From positions 5,332,001 through 5,396,000 of the forward strand of contig BSYQ01000008.1 of the NCBI GenBank assembly GCA_030272585.1: a DNA stretch of 64,000 nt, given 5' to 3'. Positions within the stretch are counted from its first letter, which is position 1; each line of letters opens with the position of its first letter. Of this stretch, positions 30,945 to 43,000 are shown in pieces. The position numbers and the translations under genes are program-made. The stretch is from Bryopsis sp. KO-2023 (Eukaryota; Chlorophyta; Ulvophyceae; Bryopsidales; Bryopsidaceae). The notes beneath the pieces were generated by a model that was not told the origin of the DNA, made no database searches, and worked only from the letters and a program-made list of their open reading frames with translations.

Positions 30945-33900
30945 AAACACAAATTTTGTGAGGAAAGGAGCGCCACGCTGTAAATGAATATATATTTTCC
31001 CCTTCCTCTACATTGCAGTAGTACTAATCAGACACCTGGCACAACACTGACGCCCCGAGCCGCCACAAAGCTCTTAACTCCCACTGTGCGACATCCACCC
31101 ATCACCGTTCCAAAGACGGTTGAAAGTCAAGTGTGTCGACGTGTGTGGTAAACGTACTGTCAGGTGCGGTACTCCGTTTAAAAGGACTGGTAGAAGAGTT
31201 ATCTTCTAAGATTTCTCTTAGAAGAGCCTTCAGAGTAATCGATATACACTATCAGCAACAAGAAAAGGTAAGAAGCCCTTCCCCACCTCCAAAGGAAGTC
31301 GATATCTACTTTGTTCTCGAGCAGTGATGGCTCCAGTGTACACATGTGCGGCAATTTGCGGTCGCCCACAGAGCGTCGTCGATAAAGATGTTCTCGTTGA
31401 GCCGGGGAACACTTGGTTCGTGTAAGGCGTTCTTTTTGCGTTGAAGCGTGCCTGTTTCTGGGGGAAAAGCCGTGAGCTGGTTTCTTGGACCTCCCCTTGT
31501 GCAAGGAAACACATGTGTTTGCTTATTGCTTAGACGGTAAACAGTCATGAGGATATTTCGAGTTATGACTAATTGTGACCACCCAATTCGTTTTCGTTGC
31601 AGATGAGCACAATTTCGGGCTGCGTCAGGAAGTGGCTGTTGTGCTGCTTCCCCCAGGCGGACACCGACCCTTGGTCCGTCGAGGCATCGTCGAGGTAGTC
31701 TCGGTGATACAGAAACCTTTTGGAATATTTCCATGCATGCAGCCCCAACTGACTGATTTCCATGGGAATTTGATATCGATGTGACAAAACAAATTGAGCA
31801 CATTTGAACACATTTTCTACGATCTGCCCCCCAGTTGCCCACTCCGATGCAGAAAGGATGAGCAATGTGGTGGACTTGATCCACCTCATTGCTGACCTAA
31901 TGCTGGATGGGACGAGGCCGACAGCTGGAGGTCAGCCCCACCACGAAGGGGACTTGGCTGCCAGCCTAAATCTCCTTCAGGGCTGCTACAGGTTGGTGTC
32001 GATGCTGTTGGTCCCTAAATTAATTGGGTTTTTGTTGTTGTGGAAGTTGCTCTGCTGAAAAGCTGTTGAAAAGCTTCCAAGTGTGACCAGACTTTCTCCT
32101 GTCGCTGAAATTCAATCATCGATATCGATATGTTTGCACAATGCGAAATTTGTCAAGTGCAGCCCTTTCCAAGGAAATGGGCTTTCGGATGTCCAAATGC
32201 ACCTTTCAGCACCTGTGGGTTTTGGAGGAGGTCCGTCCCACAGCCGGCAGATTCCGACTATCGGAGGGATCTGTCGCACAACACCAACCCTGTGAGCCTT
32301 CTCCTGCCAGCATCACACCCCACCACTCGCCTTCCTCAGCTGGGCGATCCCAGCTTCCTGCACCACATCGACCCGTTTGGGTTTCAGGTAACAATGTACG
32401 GCTGTAAATGCTGGGCTAGTAAGTGGTTGGTTTTGACGTGTATCTGTGGGGTATGGCTGAGGCGTGTGGTTTCGTGTGATATTTTGCTGCAGCAGTTTGT
32501 GGATCCAGAGGTGACTGGCAATCAGGGCTTCGACAGCAGTCAACCTCCTGGTGATGTGGTGAGTGTCACAATTTTTCTTTTGAATAATTCCACCCGATCT
32601 GAATGTTCAATCCAATGGTGGTTCCTCCCTGTCAGCACCCCATTGTTGATGCATGGATTTTTTTGCAAAGGATTGAAATTGGCATTGAGTTCTGTGGAGC
32701 ACATCGGGGAATTCTCTTTTTTTTTAGTCCTATGTCTGTATGTCGAGCAGTGCTCAATTCTGTTGTTATTCATGAACTACAAATTTCAAAACAAGTGAGA
32801 TTTGATGGTGAGAGTGGGGTATTGGAAATCAATGCTTTTGTTTTTTTAATTGTGGCAGATTGACTGGTGGTACCAGAGCGACGACACTTTTAGCTTTTTC
32901 TCCAGCGAAAAAGTTTTAGGATGTGCTCCAGTGCTGCCAAGGCTGACATGGAGTTATAGCCAGTAGTTTGGGTCGAAATTTTGGCGGGGAATTTTCTTAT
33001 ATGCTTCAGGTGATAAAAAAGAATTGGACACCTGAAAATTAGATAAAAAAAAATCACAAAAAGAAAAGAACAAGGAAAAGGAAAAAAAAAAAGTGGTGGG
33101 CAAGAATGAAAAAAAAATAGAGATACCAGGTGCTGTGAAGCAATAGAGCACAAAAAAAGAAAAAAAGGGAAGGGGGGATCCAAAGATTTTTTATTTTACA
33201 CATTGAGAGCTAATTGCGACAAGGGGTATTGAATTCTGTATGAAAAATAAGTTCTTTCCTTGTTATATCTGTTGTTGATTTGTTTTATCTGTTAAAATGA
33301 AAATGGAGAAATTGCCTTCTCGATGAAAAGGCTTTCGAATTCGTTTTTTGAAGTTTGGGAGGGAAGTGGGATCCGGGGGGGGGGTCCAACCAATTGAGGC
33401 TGGTGTTTTATATGCAAAGGAAGGTATCATTGATGGTTTTATCTGAATGTTTATTAGAATGGAAATTTGGCTGTTTTTTTCCTGTTGGAGGTTCTTTGTG
33501 TGAAACTTGGGATGTGGGTGGAAAGAGGGAAAAAAGAGTGAACACGATAGGTCGAAGGAGAGAAAGAAAAAAACATGCATTGTTGATATTTCATCTGGAG
33601 GGGATTGGTCTACTGGGTGCCCCAGCGCAATGCAAACTGCTGGTGGTGTTTTGAATGGAGGTATTATTGTATTGAATATACATACAATCGGGTTCGTAGA
33701 AAAGAATACAGTTGCCTGGAGGGGGGTCGTAGTGCATGAGTCTTGTTCAAGAAAAGAAAGAAACTGGTGGTAAAGATCTGATAATGTAAGATTTTTTTTT
33801 ACAGATGGAAAGACCCCTTGCAGGATTTTGGAAGGAAGTACAAAATGTACCATCCATTCTCTGGTTTTGTTTTTGATCAGCGGAAGATTTTTTTTTCTCT

Positions 33901-34243
33901 CAAAAAGGGATTGTTGTGAAATTTGGGAATTTTAGGCAGGAAAATGGCTTGTGAAATTTTGAAAGCAGGAAAATAATTGATTTTGGATGGGCTTCTTGCG
34001 TTGATATCTTTATTGTGGGGGAGATACTTTTCAGGCTGATCTAGGACCTCAGAATAAAAAGTGAATAAAAACAATCTGTGGGGATTTATGGAAATTGGGG
34101 AAATGCCTGGGACTGAATGATCAAGTTTCAAGTTGTATACGGTATCTGTGCAAAAATTGTAAAAAATTGTTTCCTCAGTCCTTTGTTGGTTCAGCAGCAA
34201 TGGAGGTGAATTCCAGGCTGGGCTTGGACATCCTTTCTTTGAT
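30945..34243 (+). repeat. Duplicated unit, copy B (3.3 kb)
   Basis: Second copy of the unit at 10272-15000, same orientation, about 20.7 kb downstream. Order of landmarks is conserved: the CCCCGAGCCGCCACAAAG block (31051), TTTAAAAGGACTGG, the GAGCCGGGGAACA block, the five shared exons, a purine-rich tract, the TGGAGG...GATTGGTCTACTGGGTG block and the final GGTGAATTCCAGGCTGGGC. Copy B lacks the segment with exons 2-3 of copy A, the CCACCATCC minisatellite and one member of the 313-base tandem duplication. Confidence 0.8.
31603..32966 (+). CDS. Unknown gene in copy B of the duplicated unit
   Basis: Paralogue of the copy A gene. Shared exons: 31603-31694 (SGCVRKWLLCCFPQADTDPW), about 31834-31991 (AERMSNVVDLIHLIADLMLD), about 32130-32387 (PADSDYRRDLSHNTNP, with five extra in-frame residues FGCPN), 32493-32558 (VDPEVTGNQGFDSS) and 32859-32966 (DWWYQSDDTFSFFS, running on to a later stop than in copy A). 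In the first exon most codon differences from copy A are silent. Because the segment holding exons 2-3 is missing, the joint between the first and next exon does not keep phase with the obvious acceptor; the copy may be spliced differently or be decaying. Function unknown. Confidence 0.5.
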
Positions 34244-34575
34244 TTTTCACCCCAAAAATTATGTGGTGGTGGTGCTCACAGATCCATGACAGACAGAGTC
34301 ACACTCACTCACTCTGTCACTTGACTCCAACAGGCAAGAGAGGAGGTGGCACCACCAACCAGAATTAGGATTAGAATTAGAATAAGCGCCAGAATTAGGG
34401 GAAGGGAGGTTACCTAAAGCGGTCAGACTGGCGAGCAAGCGTCGGACTTTGGATCCTCCAGGACAGGCTGAATTCCGCATGCCAGCAACGTCCCCTCACT
34501 GCTTGTCGTCAAGAAGAGCGCGCAAAATCGCTCCGAAATTTTGGTAGGGGCCTCACTTTACGCGGAAAAACTTGT

Positions 34576-34791
34576 ATGTCGTGGGTAGTTTCTGAAGGAA
34601 ATCAACTGTACGTTTGCGTGGCGGCACTCTTTTGGGGTGGAGCGTTGGTGGACGTGGCCTGGAAAAATGTCGCATTGTTTGGCCGTTTTGTTTTACTTGC
34701 GCCGCCGGAGAAAAGTCGCGATGATCCCGACATCAACCTGTCGACGTGCCGTGAAGATTGGGGAAGAAGCTACCTGGTACATTTCTTCACA
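34576..34791 (+). CDS. Possible first exon of an unknown protein
   Basis: An open frame from an ATG at 34576 (MSWVVSEGNQLYVCVAALFW, later VALFGRFVLLAPPEKS, STCREDWGRSYL) that can end at a donor GTACAT at 34777 or run to about 34812. The DNA is GC-richer than both flanks and lies just past the end of copy B. Downstream exons were not found and no family is recognised. Confidence 0.3.
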
Positions 34792-35029
34792 GTTTTGAAG
34801 ACCAGGTGTTAAAATGCTGCGAAAGCAGTCGCATCGATCTGCTTGGGGCCACTGGCTGGCATACAGGTTGGAGTTCTTATTGTTTAGGTACTCTCTCTCC
34901 CCCCTTGAAAAAAAGAAAAAGAAAGAAAAAAAGCGAGTGAAAGAATCAAAAAAAGCCAAGAGCAAAAAGATCAAAGTGCTAAAAAAATAGGAATTGATAT
35001 ATCAGGGAGAAAAAAAAAGTAAATGCAAA

Positions 35030-35512
35030 AATGAAGGGAGATAGAAAGGGTTCGGGTTTCCAGCGGGGCTCTCCACCATGGCACCGTCCCATGCGCCAAT
35101 TCCCCCCGTCCCAGCCCCCATGAACCCCCATCTTACCCCACCCCCACCCCTTGTCCAAGCCGTGCCGCGTGCCTTGTGCCCCGAAGCCCAATCACTGGAG
35201 AGCTGTCTTCCACGCTCTCCACCCGCCTTCACATCATGAGCTATGGTACGTCTTTGTCCTCTTCGCAAAATTCTGGCCCCTTTTTTCCTTGACAATCTAC
35301 TAACAGTGCAGTTTTCTGCTTGGGGCAAGGGTCTCCTTGCCCCACTCACCAGGTGCAGCCATGAAGCCGAGCAGCCGAGCAGCCCCAGAGCCATGAAGCC
35401 CTCAAGGAGCATTGGAACGGAGCCCCCCGTCCAAGCTCCCCGGCGCATGGGACCCGGTGGAGAGCCCAGGAGGGTGGGTGGGGCGCTGGATTCCCGGGAG
35501 GGGGGAGAGAGA
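35030..35512 (+). repeat. GC-rich repeat, copy 1 of 3
   Basis: A 480-base block starting GGGTTCGGGTTTCCAGCGGG and containing CATGAACCCCCATCTTACCC, ATCATGAGCTATGGTACGTC, AAGGAGCATTGGAACGGAGC and GGGAGGGTGGGTGGGGCGCTGG-like sequence near its end. It recurs at 37257 and 39542, spaced about 2.2-2.3 kb, in a region otherwise rich in A and G. Short proline-rich frames are not conserved among the copies in a codon-wise manner. Confidence 0.85.
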
Positions 35513-37256
35513 GTAAAAAAAATAGTCGAAAAAAAAAGGAGAGGATTTTAATCCAGAGAACTTAGAAGTGAAAAGGGGGTGAAGGGTGTTGTATGCATCC
35601 TTAAAAAAAAGTCCTATGAGCTCTTCGAGATGTGGTGGAAGGAGGGACTGAATTTGATTTTTTGAAAGACGGCATGGATGTATAAGTGAGGCTCCCCTAG
35701 GGGATAATCATGGATGGAAGAGAATGAATCATGTGCCAAATTTACAAGGTAAATTCTGCTCCTGATAGTAACGATTTGGTTGTTTCCCCTTTTAGGGGTT
35801 TTTCAGTTTGCTATTTTTCTCCCTGTTTTCATTTTTCGCCAGGTGCATGTTTTTGTCAAATTTTGTGTTTATTCTACCACCATTTAGGGGTAGATGATCG
35901 ACCAATGTCTGTCCAAACCTTCTGAGTAGATGTTGATTACCACAGACTGTTGCATTTATGCATCTATGGAGGGCGATTCCAGGAGCTGCACTGGAAGAGA
36001 TCTGACTGCCACCGATTTGTTTTCGGATGTCCCAATTCCTCCCTGTGTGTTTGCTATGGCTATCGGGGATTTGGTGTCCAGGGAAATAGGGCCCATAGCT
36101 GGTTGGGGATTCAGTCGAGCCTGGACCTTATTATGCTGCAGAAACAATGGGCTATGTCACTGCTGGTAGATGGAATGGCAGGTCTGGAAATGATGAAAAT
36201 CCTCAGAAGATTTCCCCGTTGCTGGTGCACTTGAGCAAAAATCGTAGCTTTTTTCCATCTCCAAAAATGGTGGGTAAAATTTGCTGTGCTGCTTCGCCCA
36301 TTTATTTCGTCGGTGCACTAGGTCCAAAATTGATTATCTGTATCTTTACAAAGCTTCAGCAACAGCCATATGAAGTGTGTGTGTGTGTGTGTGTGTGTCC
36401 AAGTGCTTCACATGGTTTGTGGGAGGTTCAAGAAATTCTCGGAGTGAGATTGATTATTGATTATTAACCTGGATCCTTGCAGGTGTGTTGGTCCCTGGAA
36501 ATGTTTTGGGGGAAATGTGCTGAAAATGCCTCCTGCTTTTGGCCCTTTGCTGCTGATGAAGGTGGTCCAAAGCCAAACACACAATCCACACACAAAGCTG
36601 GAGTAGGTGGAAGTGGGGCTACCCCTTTTCGAAGTTCGTTCAGGTGGGTGATCTCGCTTTGAAGTATACGTTTGGAATTCTGTCAAATTTGTTGTCATCG
36701 CTCCGTTTTCTGAAATATGTGCACCATGAATGGATGATTTAGCTTCGGCCTGAATCTACTGCCCGCTTTTTTTGCGAATTTCCCTTGCTGAAAAGTCTTC
36801 TTTTTTTCTTTCGAAATCTGGGTCGTGTTTTCAGGTGTCCCTGTATGGAAGTTTCAAATCTGCACTCAACAAAGATGGTGCTTTCTATCGATCCACACAC
36901 CAAAGTCTGGAGGAAAAGAAATGAAACGGAGAACCAGAGGGATGGTGGTTTCAATCTGTGGGATTAAGACTGCGGTCAGACTGGTGACAAGTCGAGGGAA
37001 AATAAAAAAAGGTGGATGGAACAGAATGGATGCTTTCTGGTGAATTGATATTGTGGCTACTTACAGTACGCCTTCGAATGTGCAAAGAGTGGAAAAAGAG
37101 CACTTTTCAAGGAATGGTCGACCTGATGGCCGGAGTCCATATTGGATAGGAGGGTTGAGGAGTCTTGTCACCATGATATGTGCTACATGCTCCCACCCCC
37201 CCCCAAGGAAAAAAAAGGAGGGAAGAAATTGGATTTATTAGAAATAGGTAAAAAGG

Positions 37257-37740
37257 GGGATGTAAAAAGGGTTCGGGTTTCCAGCGGGGCTCTCCACCAA
37301 GGCACCGTCCCATGCGCCATTTCCCCCCGTCCCAGCCCCCATGAACCCCCATCTTACCCCACCCCCACCCCTGTGGCCTCAAGCCGTGCCCTCGAGCCTG
37401 GAGCCCGGAGCCGAATCATTGGAGAGTTGTCTTCGACGCTTTCCCAAAAGGCATCGTCATGAGCTATGGTACGTATTTGTCCTCTTTGCAAAATTCTGGC
37501 CCCTTACTTTTGTTTTGATAATCTATTAACGCTGCTGTTTTCTGTTGGGGGCAAGGATCTCCTTGCCCCCACGCACCAGGTCAGCCGAGCAGCCCCGAAG
37601 CCGAGCAGCCATGAAGCCCCGAAGAAGAAGCCCATCAAGGAGCATTGGAACGGAGCCCCCCGTCCAAGGTCCCCGGCGCATGGGACCCGGTGGGAGTTCA
37701 GGAGGGTGGGTGGGGCGCTGGAAATCCCGTTTGGGGGGGT
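37257..37740 (+). repeat. GC-rich repeat, copy 2 of 3
   Basis: Second copy, same orientation, with small insertions and deletions against copies 1 and 3 (for example CTGTGGCCTCAAGCCGTGCC, shared with copy 3 but not copy 1, and CCCGAAGAAGAAGCCCATC, found only here). Confidence 0.85.
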
Positions 37741-38626
37741 GGGAGCACAAAAAGAAAAAAAAATAATTATTCGAGTGAAAAGAAAGGAAAATTCAGTGAT
37801 TAGGAGCAGGTTTGAACAAGAGCTTCACGAATAGAGAAAACAAATCTTAAGAAGATGATTCAAACGCGGACTATTATGGAGGCTGGAATCAGAAAAGTGG
37901 GAGCAGAATATGACTAATACTGGATCCCAAACAACTTTGCAAGGAAGTTCCCACGCTTGGAGGTCAAGGTGAGAATTTTTTTCTTTTTTTTGTCTAGTGG
38001 TTTTTGTGTGCGATGTTACTTCAAATCAAGTGCTTTTGACTTCGTGTTCGAGTAATGGTCGGTCTGATTCTTGCGGTGTTCAGTGATAATTTGAGGTGGA
38101 AAAATTCTTTGGCTAGACTTGCATCGCCACAATTTGACAGTACAACTCCACACAGTATGAGTTTTGTTGTGTGTTAATTTTCGCAGATGGCACCCAATGG
38201 ATGCATAGAATACACCCAGGAGTCCCGAAGCACGTTACGAGCAGAGCAACAGAGGTCATCAGTCTTGTCTTCAATGAATAAATCACTCCTCATCAAGTTG
38301 CACCATCGACTCAATCCATATCTCAACAGATTGCATCAGGGGACCGTGCCAATGTGCCCCAAGGTTACCTGCAAGTTTTCAACATCGGTTTTAGTTGGTT
38401 ATTCGTTTTATGTGCAACACATGCCTTTCTGCATGGTTTTCTGGACGCAACTAACAAACAGGCTTCGTTGGCCTTCGCTTAAAAGAGTATGGACTCTTCA
38501 AGTTCTCATCAGTTCATGAAAAATGAAAATCAACGAAAATGCCGGGCGATATATTGACATGAAGTTACCTTTGTTCTGCATTCTCCAATCCAAACTGCCG
38601 TTGAATTTTGCCCAAGATTTTTTGCT

Positions 38627-38795
38627 TCATAATGTGAAGCTCTTCTCAATATTGGAAAAAGTGAAATAAACGAAAATGGACGAAGACATATGTTTCTTGT
38701 TCAATTCATTCAACTGCGTGGGGTCATTTTCTTGAGCGAATGCGAGGACTTCACCAGCAGCCAAATTTCTGGCAAGCATCGTAGCGCACGGCTGG
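38627..38795 (-). CDS. Possible exon of unknown gene
   Basis: Behind a pyrimidine-rich acceptor (CTTTTTCCCTGTCCAG) the minus strand reads CATMLARNLAAGEVLAFAQE, then NDPTQLNELNKKH, before ending in a stop. The composition is protein-like and differs from the flanking low-complexity DNA, but no partner exon or family was found. Confidence 0.25.
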
Positions 38796-39539
38796 ACAGG
38801 GAAAAGAAAAAGGTGAGGGGAACTGGTGTCTATGTCAAAAGTATGCAAACCTTCAACCTGGATTTTTGATTGTGGAATGATATCAAGAGGAAAAAAAGCT
38901 TTTGGTGGTGGTCGGAAATTCTTTGAGTGTGTGTTTTCGCATTGAATTCCGTGTTTAGCTCATAATTTCAAACAAATTGTTAGTTTTCTCCTGAAAGCAG
39001 ACCTTTGTTTCTTTTTCAGATGTTTTTTAAAGGCTGCTGCTACGGGAATTTTGGACATGGGCTTGGTTGGGATGATAAATAATTTCACTGAAGGTGGTAT
39101 TTTTGGGAGGGAGCTGGGGATTCAAAAGAAAAAGAAAAAAAAAATAGATGACAGGATTAATCAGTCTCATATTCCAGAATGAGTGAACTGACAACAGCCA
39201 AAAAAAGTGGGGAGAACTAAGTTGAATCTGGAAAAGATTTTTTTTATAGTGGCAAAGTAGGAAGCGAAAGTGATAATTGAGGGAAAAATGAGTTCATATC
39301 TTGACTTCATTCAGGCTAAGACCAGTGCGATGATTCACTCCCGTTTTCTGGAAAAAAATGACTCTGAGGACTTGATTAAAAAAAAAGGGTGAAAGGCAAA
39401 AAATATTGACATGGCAAATTGATGAAGAGGGTATTATTAGGATTGAGGGGCACTGGTCTTGGGAAAAAGTTTAGCCCCCCCCCCCTCCGAAAAAAAAAAA
39501 AAACACAAATTAAAGAAAAGCAAATGCAAAAATTCAGGG

Positions 39540-40015
39540 AGATAGAAGGGTTCGGGTTTCCAGCGGGGCTCTCCACCAAGGCACCGTCCCATGCGCCATT
39601 TCCCCCCGTCCCAGCCCCCATGAACCCCCATCTTACCCCACCCCCACCCCTGTGGCCTCAAGCCGTGCCTTGTGCCTTGTGCCTCGAAGCCCAATCACTG
39701 GAGAGCTGTCTTCCACGCTCTCCACCCGCCTTCACATCATGAGCTATGGTACGTCTTTGTCCTCTTCGCAAAATTCTGGCCCCTTTTTTCCTTGACAATC
39801 TACTAACAGTGCAGTTTTCTGCTTGGGGCAAGGATCTCCTTGCCCCACTCACCAGGTGCAGCCATGAAGCCGAGCAGCCGAGCAGCCCCAGAGCCATGAA
39901 GACCATCAAGGAGCATTGGAACGGAGCCCCCCGTCCAAGCTCCCCGGCGCATGGGACCTGGTGGGGAGTTCAGGAGGGTGGGTGGGGCGCTGGATTCCCG
40001 GGAGGGGGGGGGGGT
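39540..40015 (+). repeat. GC-rich repeat, copy 3 of 3
   Basis: Third copy, closest to copy 1 in its right half and to copy 2 near CTGTGGCCTCAAGCC. After copies 2 and 3 a further similar segment follows (about 38163-38380 and 40371-40600, both containing GATTGCATCAGGGGAC / AATTGCATCAGGGGAC, CGACTCAATCC and CAAGGTTAC), so the real repeated unit is longer, about 2.2 kb. Confidence 0.85.
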
Positions 40016-40019
40016 TAAA

Positions 40020-43000
40020 AAACGAAAAAAAAAGAGACATTAGGTAAAAAAAAGAAAAATGTGGATTAGAGGGAAGGTTTGAAGAAGTTCAAGAAGGTCA
40101 GCCACCTGGACTGGATTGGAGAGTAGGCGTTCGAAAATCAGTGGTTGGCTGTGAATTTTCTCGAGGGAGTTCCCATTGCTGGAGGTCAAGGTGAGAATAT
40201 AGCTTTTTGTTGTTTCTTCGCCGTTGTTTTGTGTGTTTGTTCACTTCATAGTAAGAGCTTTTGAGTACATATTCATAACCTGTTCAGTCCTATTTTTCGA
40301 GCAAATAGATATTTGGGCCAGCCTTGCATCATCGCAATCCAATAGTATAACTCCACACAGTCTGAGTTTCATGTGTGTTGATTCTGCAGATGGCTTCCAA
40401 TAGATGGATGGAGTACACCAGGAATCCTAATGTACCAGATGAGCAAAGCAAAAAAACATCTATTCAAAGGTCGTGTGTCTTGAGAATTCAATCATTCAAT
40501 GAAGTTTGCTTATCAAGTTGCATGATCGACTCAATCCGTTATCCAAACAAATTGCATCAGGGGACTGTGCTAATGCACACCAAGGTTACCCGCAAGTTTT
40601 CTGTCCCCTGTGTTTTTTTTTTCCAAGATATAATGCACTCAACAGGACTTTTTTTTCCCGCAAGACATGCATTTATGATTTTCGATTAACCAATATGCTT
40701 CTCCAGCCTTCGCTGAAGAGAGTGAACTATGTATCCTCGATATTGGCTTCTCATGTTATTCGTTCGTTCGGTCAGTAAAAACTAAAAACAGCAAAAAAAT
40801 TTCCAAGGGGGCAGACTTCAGATCTGAGGGTTGCGAGTTCAAGTCTCGTGCAGCATCTTTCTCAAAATAAATGAGAATCTATTGTCAAATGTATATTTTG
40901 GACCAAGAAAATCACAGAAAGCTGACCTGTCAACTCCAAGGAAGTATTCCAGGAGGGAATGCATGAGCCAGAAACGCTGCTCAAAGAATGTTCTATCAAG
41001 GCCAGTTCAGTCCTTTTGGTTTTCTTTTGTTTTCAAGTTTCGAGTATCAACGCATAGCTCAACAGCCTGCACCTGGCAAATTAATTGCTGGAATCCTGTC
41101 GATGCACCATGCACAAGAGGTACCGATTCAACACATCAACAACTTTTTTCCTTTTCATAAGGACATGCTTCTTTGGCCTTTGTTCCAACCAACATCAAAA
41201 TTGCATTTCATGCATACATCAAGTGGTTTTCCTGGACTATGTTTCTCTGAAAATGGCACGCACTCCAATTTCGCAATTTAACTGTTTCGAAAACATTCGA
41301 TGAAAATGTAAATCCCCAATACTTTGCGCAAATGCTTGGTAGATGATACTATCATCCAGATAGCAGACGACGAAACAATTCGTGAATCCTTCCAGCACTG
41401 TGTTCATCGCCGCTCTGTGCCACCATTTCAAATTTTGTACCGGTCAAGGAGAATGCTACAGAAGTTCATGAAGAATGCATTGTTTTCTTCTGCACGGAGA
41501 CGTCAAATCAGAATTAAATCCTTTCTTTTCAGTTCTCAACCCAAATGTCCCTTCAATCAGGCCATGGATGCAACAGGGATATCCCTTTGAACCTTATCAA
41601 GATCGTTTACGCTTCGATCAACAGATTTTCAAGATTGCAATCACAAGGAATTTCAAACTTATCAAATTTGTTCGACATGTGTTCTCCTTACAAAACAATG
41701 CAAAGTTATATAGATAACAATCAAAATTCAAGGGTTGATGCCCTGGATCCTCATCACTTGCAAATGCACAGGTCACATCAATGGCCAGCATCCAAAAAAA
41801 GAAAATCAAACCGATGTATTTATCAACAGAGCTGTTGGTTCTCAAGAGACTCAAGTCAGTCAATGATACATATTCAACAGAATGACGAAATGCATCTCAT
41901 GTTCTACTTTTCTTTTTTGAACTCATTATTGACAAGCTTAGGTTCAAATATTGATCTTCCAAATATCCCAAAACAGTGGTCGTCCACTCGCAGTCTGTGA
42001 AGTTTAAAAAAAAAAAATTAGGGTGGGTTGGCAGGCTGGAATTTGTTTCCAGAGTGATCAAACTGTATGATTAAAAAATGTGGGCAGAATTTGATGTCGG
42101 GAGGTGGACGTTGCTGGAAGCATTTTTTCAAGATTGCAGGTGAGAAAAATAAACATGAAAGGGTGGACAGCTAAGTTAAAAAGAGGGGTATCGAAAAGGC
42201 AATAGCTGCAGTGTCTTTTTTGTTTTAGGTTTTTGCAGTGGCTGTAATTGCCCCTGTTGGGTCAGGGAAGGAAGTGAAATTTTTCTTTGTGTATCGTTGT
42301 TTGTTTTGTTTTTTAAAAGGGGTTCTATTTTTATTTTTTTCTGCAGTGGGACAGTACGTCCCAATCAGAATCATATTGATGAGTCATGCACATGCTTCCC
42401 ATTGGAAAGCTTCGAGATGACACCTTTGATTGAATTTCCTATTTTCAACATGTAATACATGCATGTCCAAATGGATGATGGAACCCAGCTACCATGGAGT
42501 CCAGATGATGCATTTGTTGTTTTGAGTTTTCACACTTTGATGGAGCCTGGCCAAGAGGCAAGACTCAAATATCTTGGACACATTTGGTGCATCGACATGG
42601 AGGGCTGTTGATGGTAAGTCCAGTTTTTATGACAGGAATATCTAGCATTGGTGTGCCCCCAGTTTTTCCCGCCCCGAGGACTGATTGCCATTTCTTTCTT
42701 GAATGCATCCCCATCTTAAGAATTCTATCTTGCCTGTCAGGATCACTTGTGGATGCTTTTCTCCTGTGGACCCTCTTTTTCAAAAACGATTGGATGGAAA
42801 TTGGCGGCCAGTTGTAGATGCATTTGCAAGAAATCAGAACAAGCGAGGCTGGAGTGTGGAAAAGGTGGCAATTCGAATTTCGGCACCATACTGGGCATCA
42901 ATCACAGATTGGAAAGGGTCCTGCATGTTGTACAGAACCTGGAAATTCGACGAGATCCTCAGAAGCAAGAAATGGAGAAAAGAAATGCAAAAAGAAGAGT

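Noticed and set aside
35030-35230. Proline-rich peptide starting MAPSHAPIPPVPAPM in repeat copy 1
   Set aside because: The start codon is missing in copies 2 and 3, and differences among copies do not follow a codon pattern.
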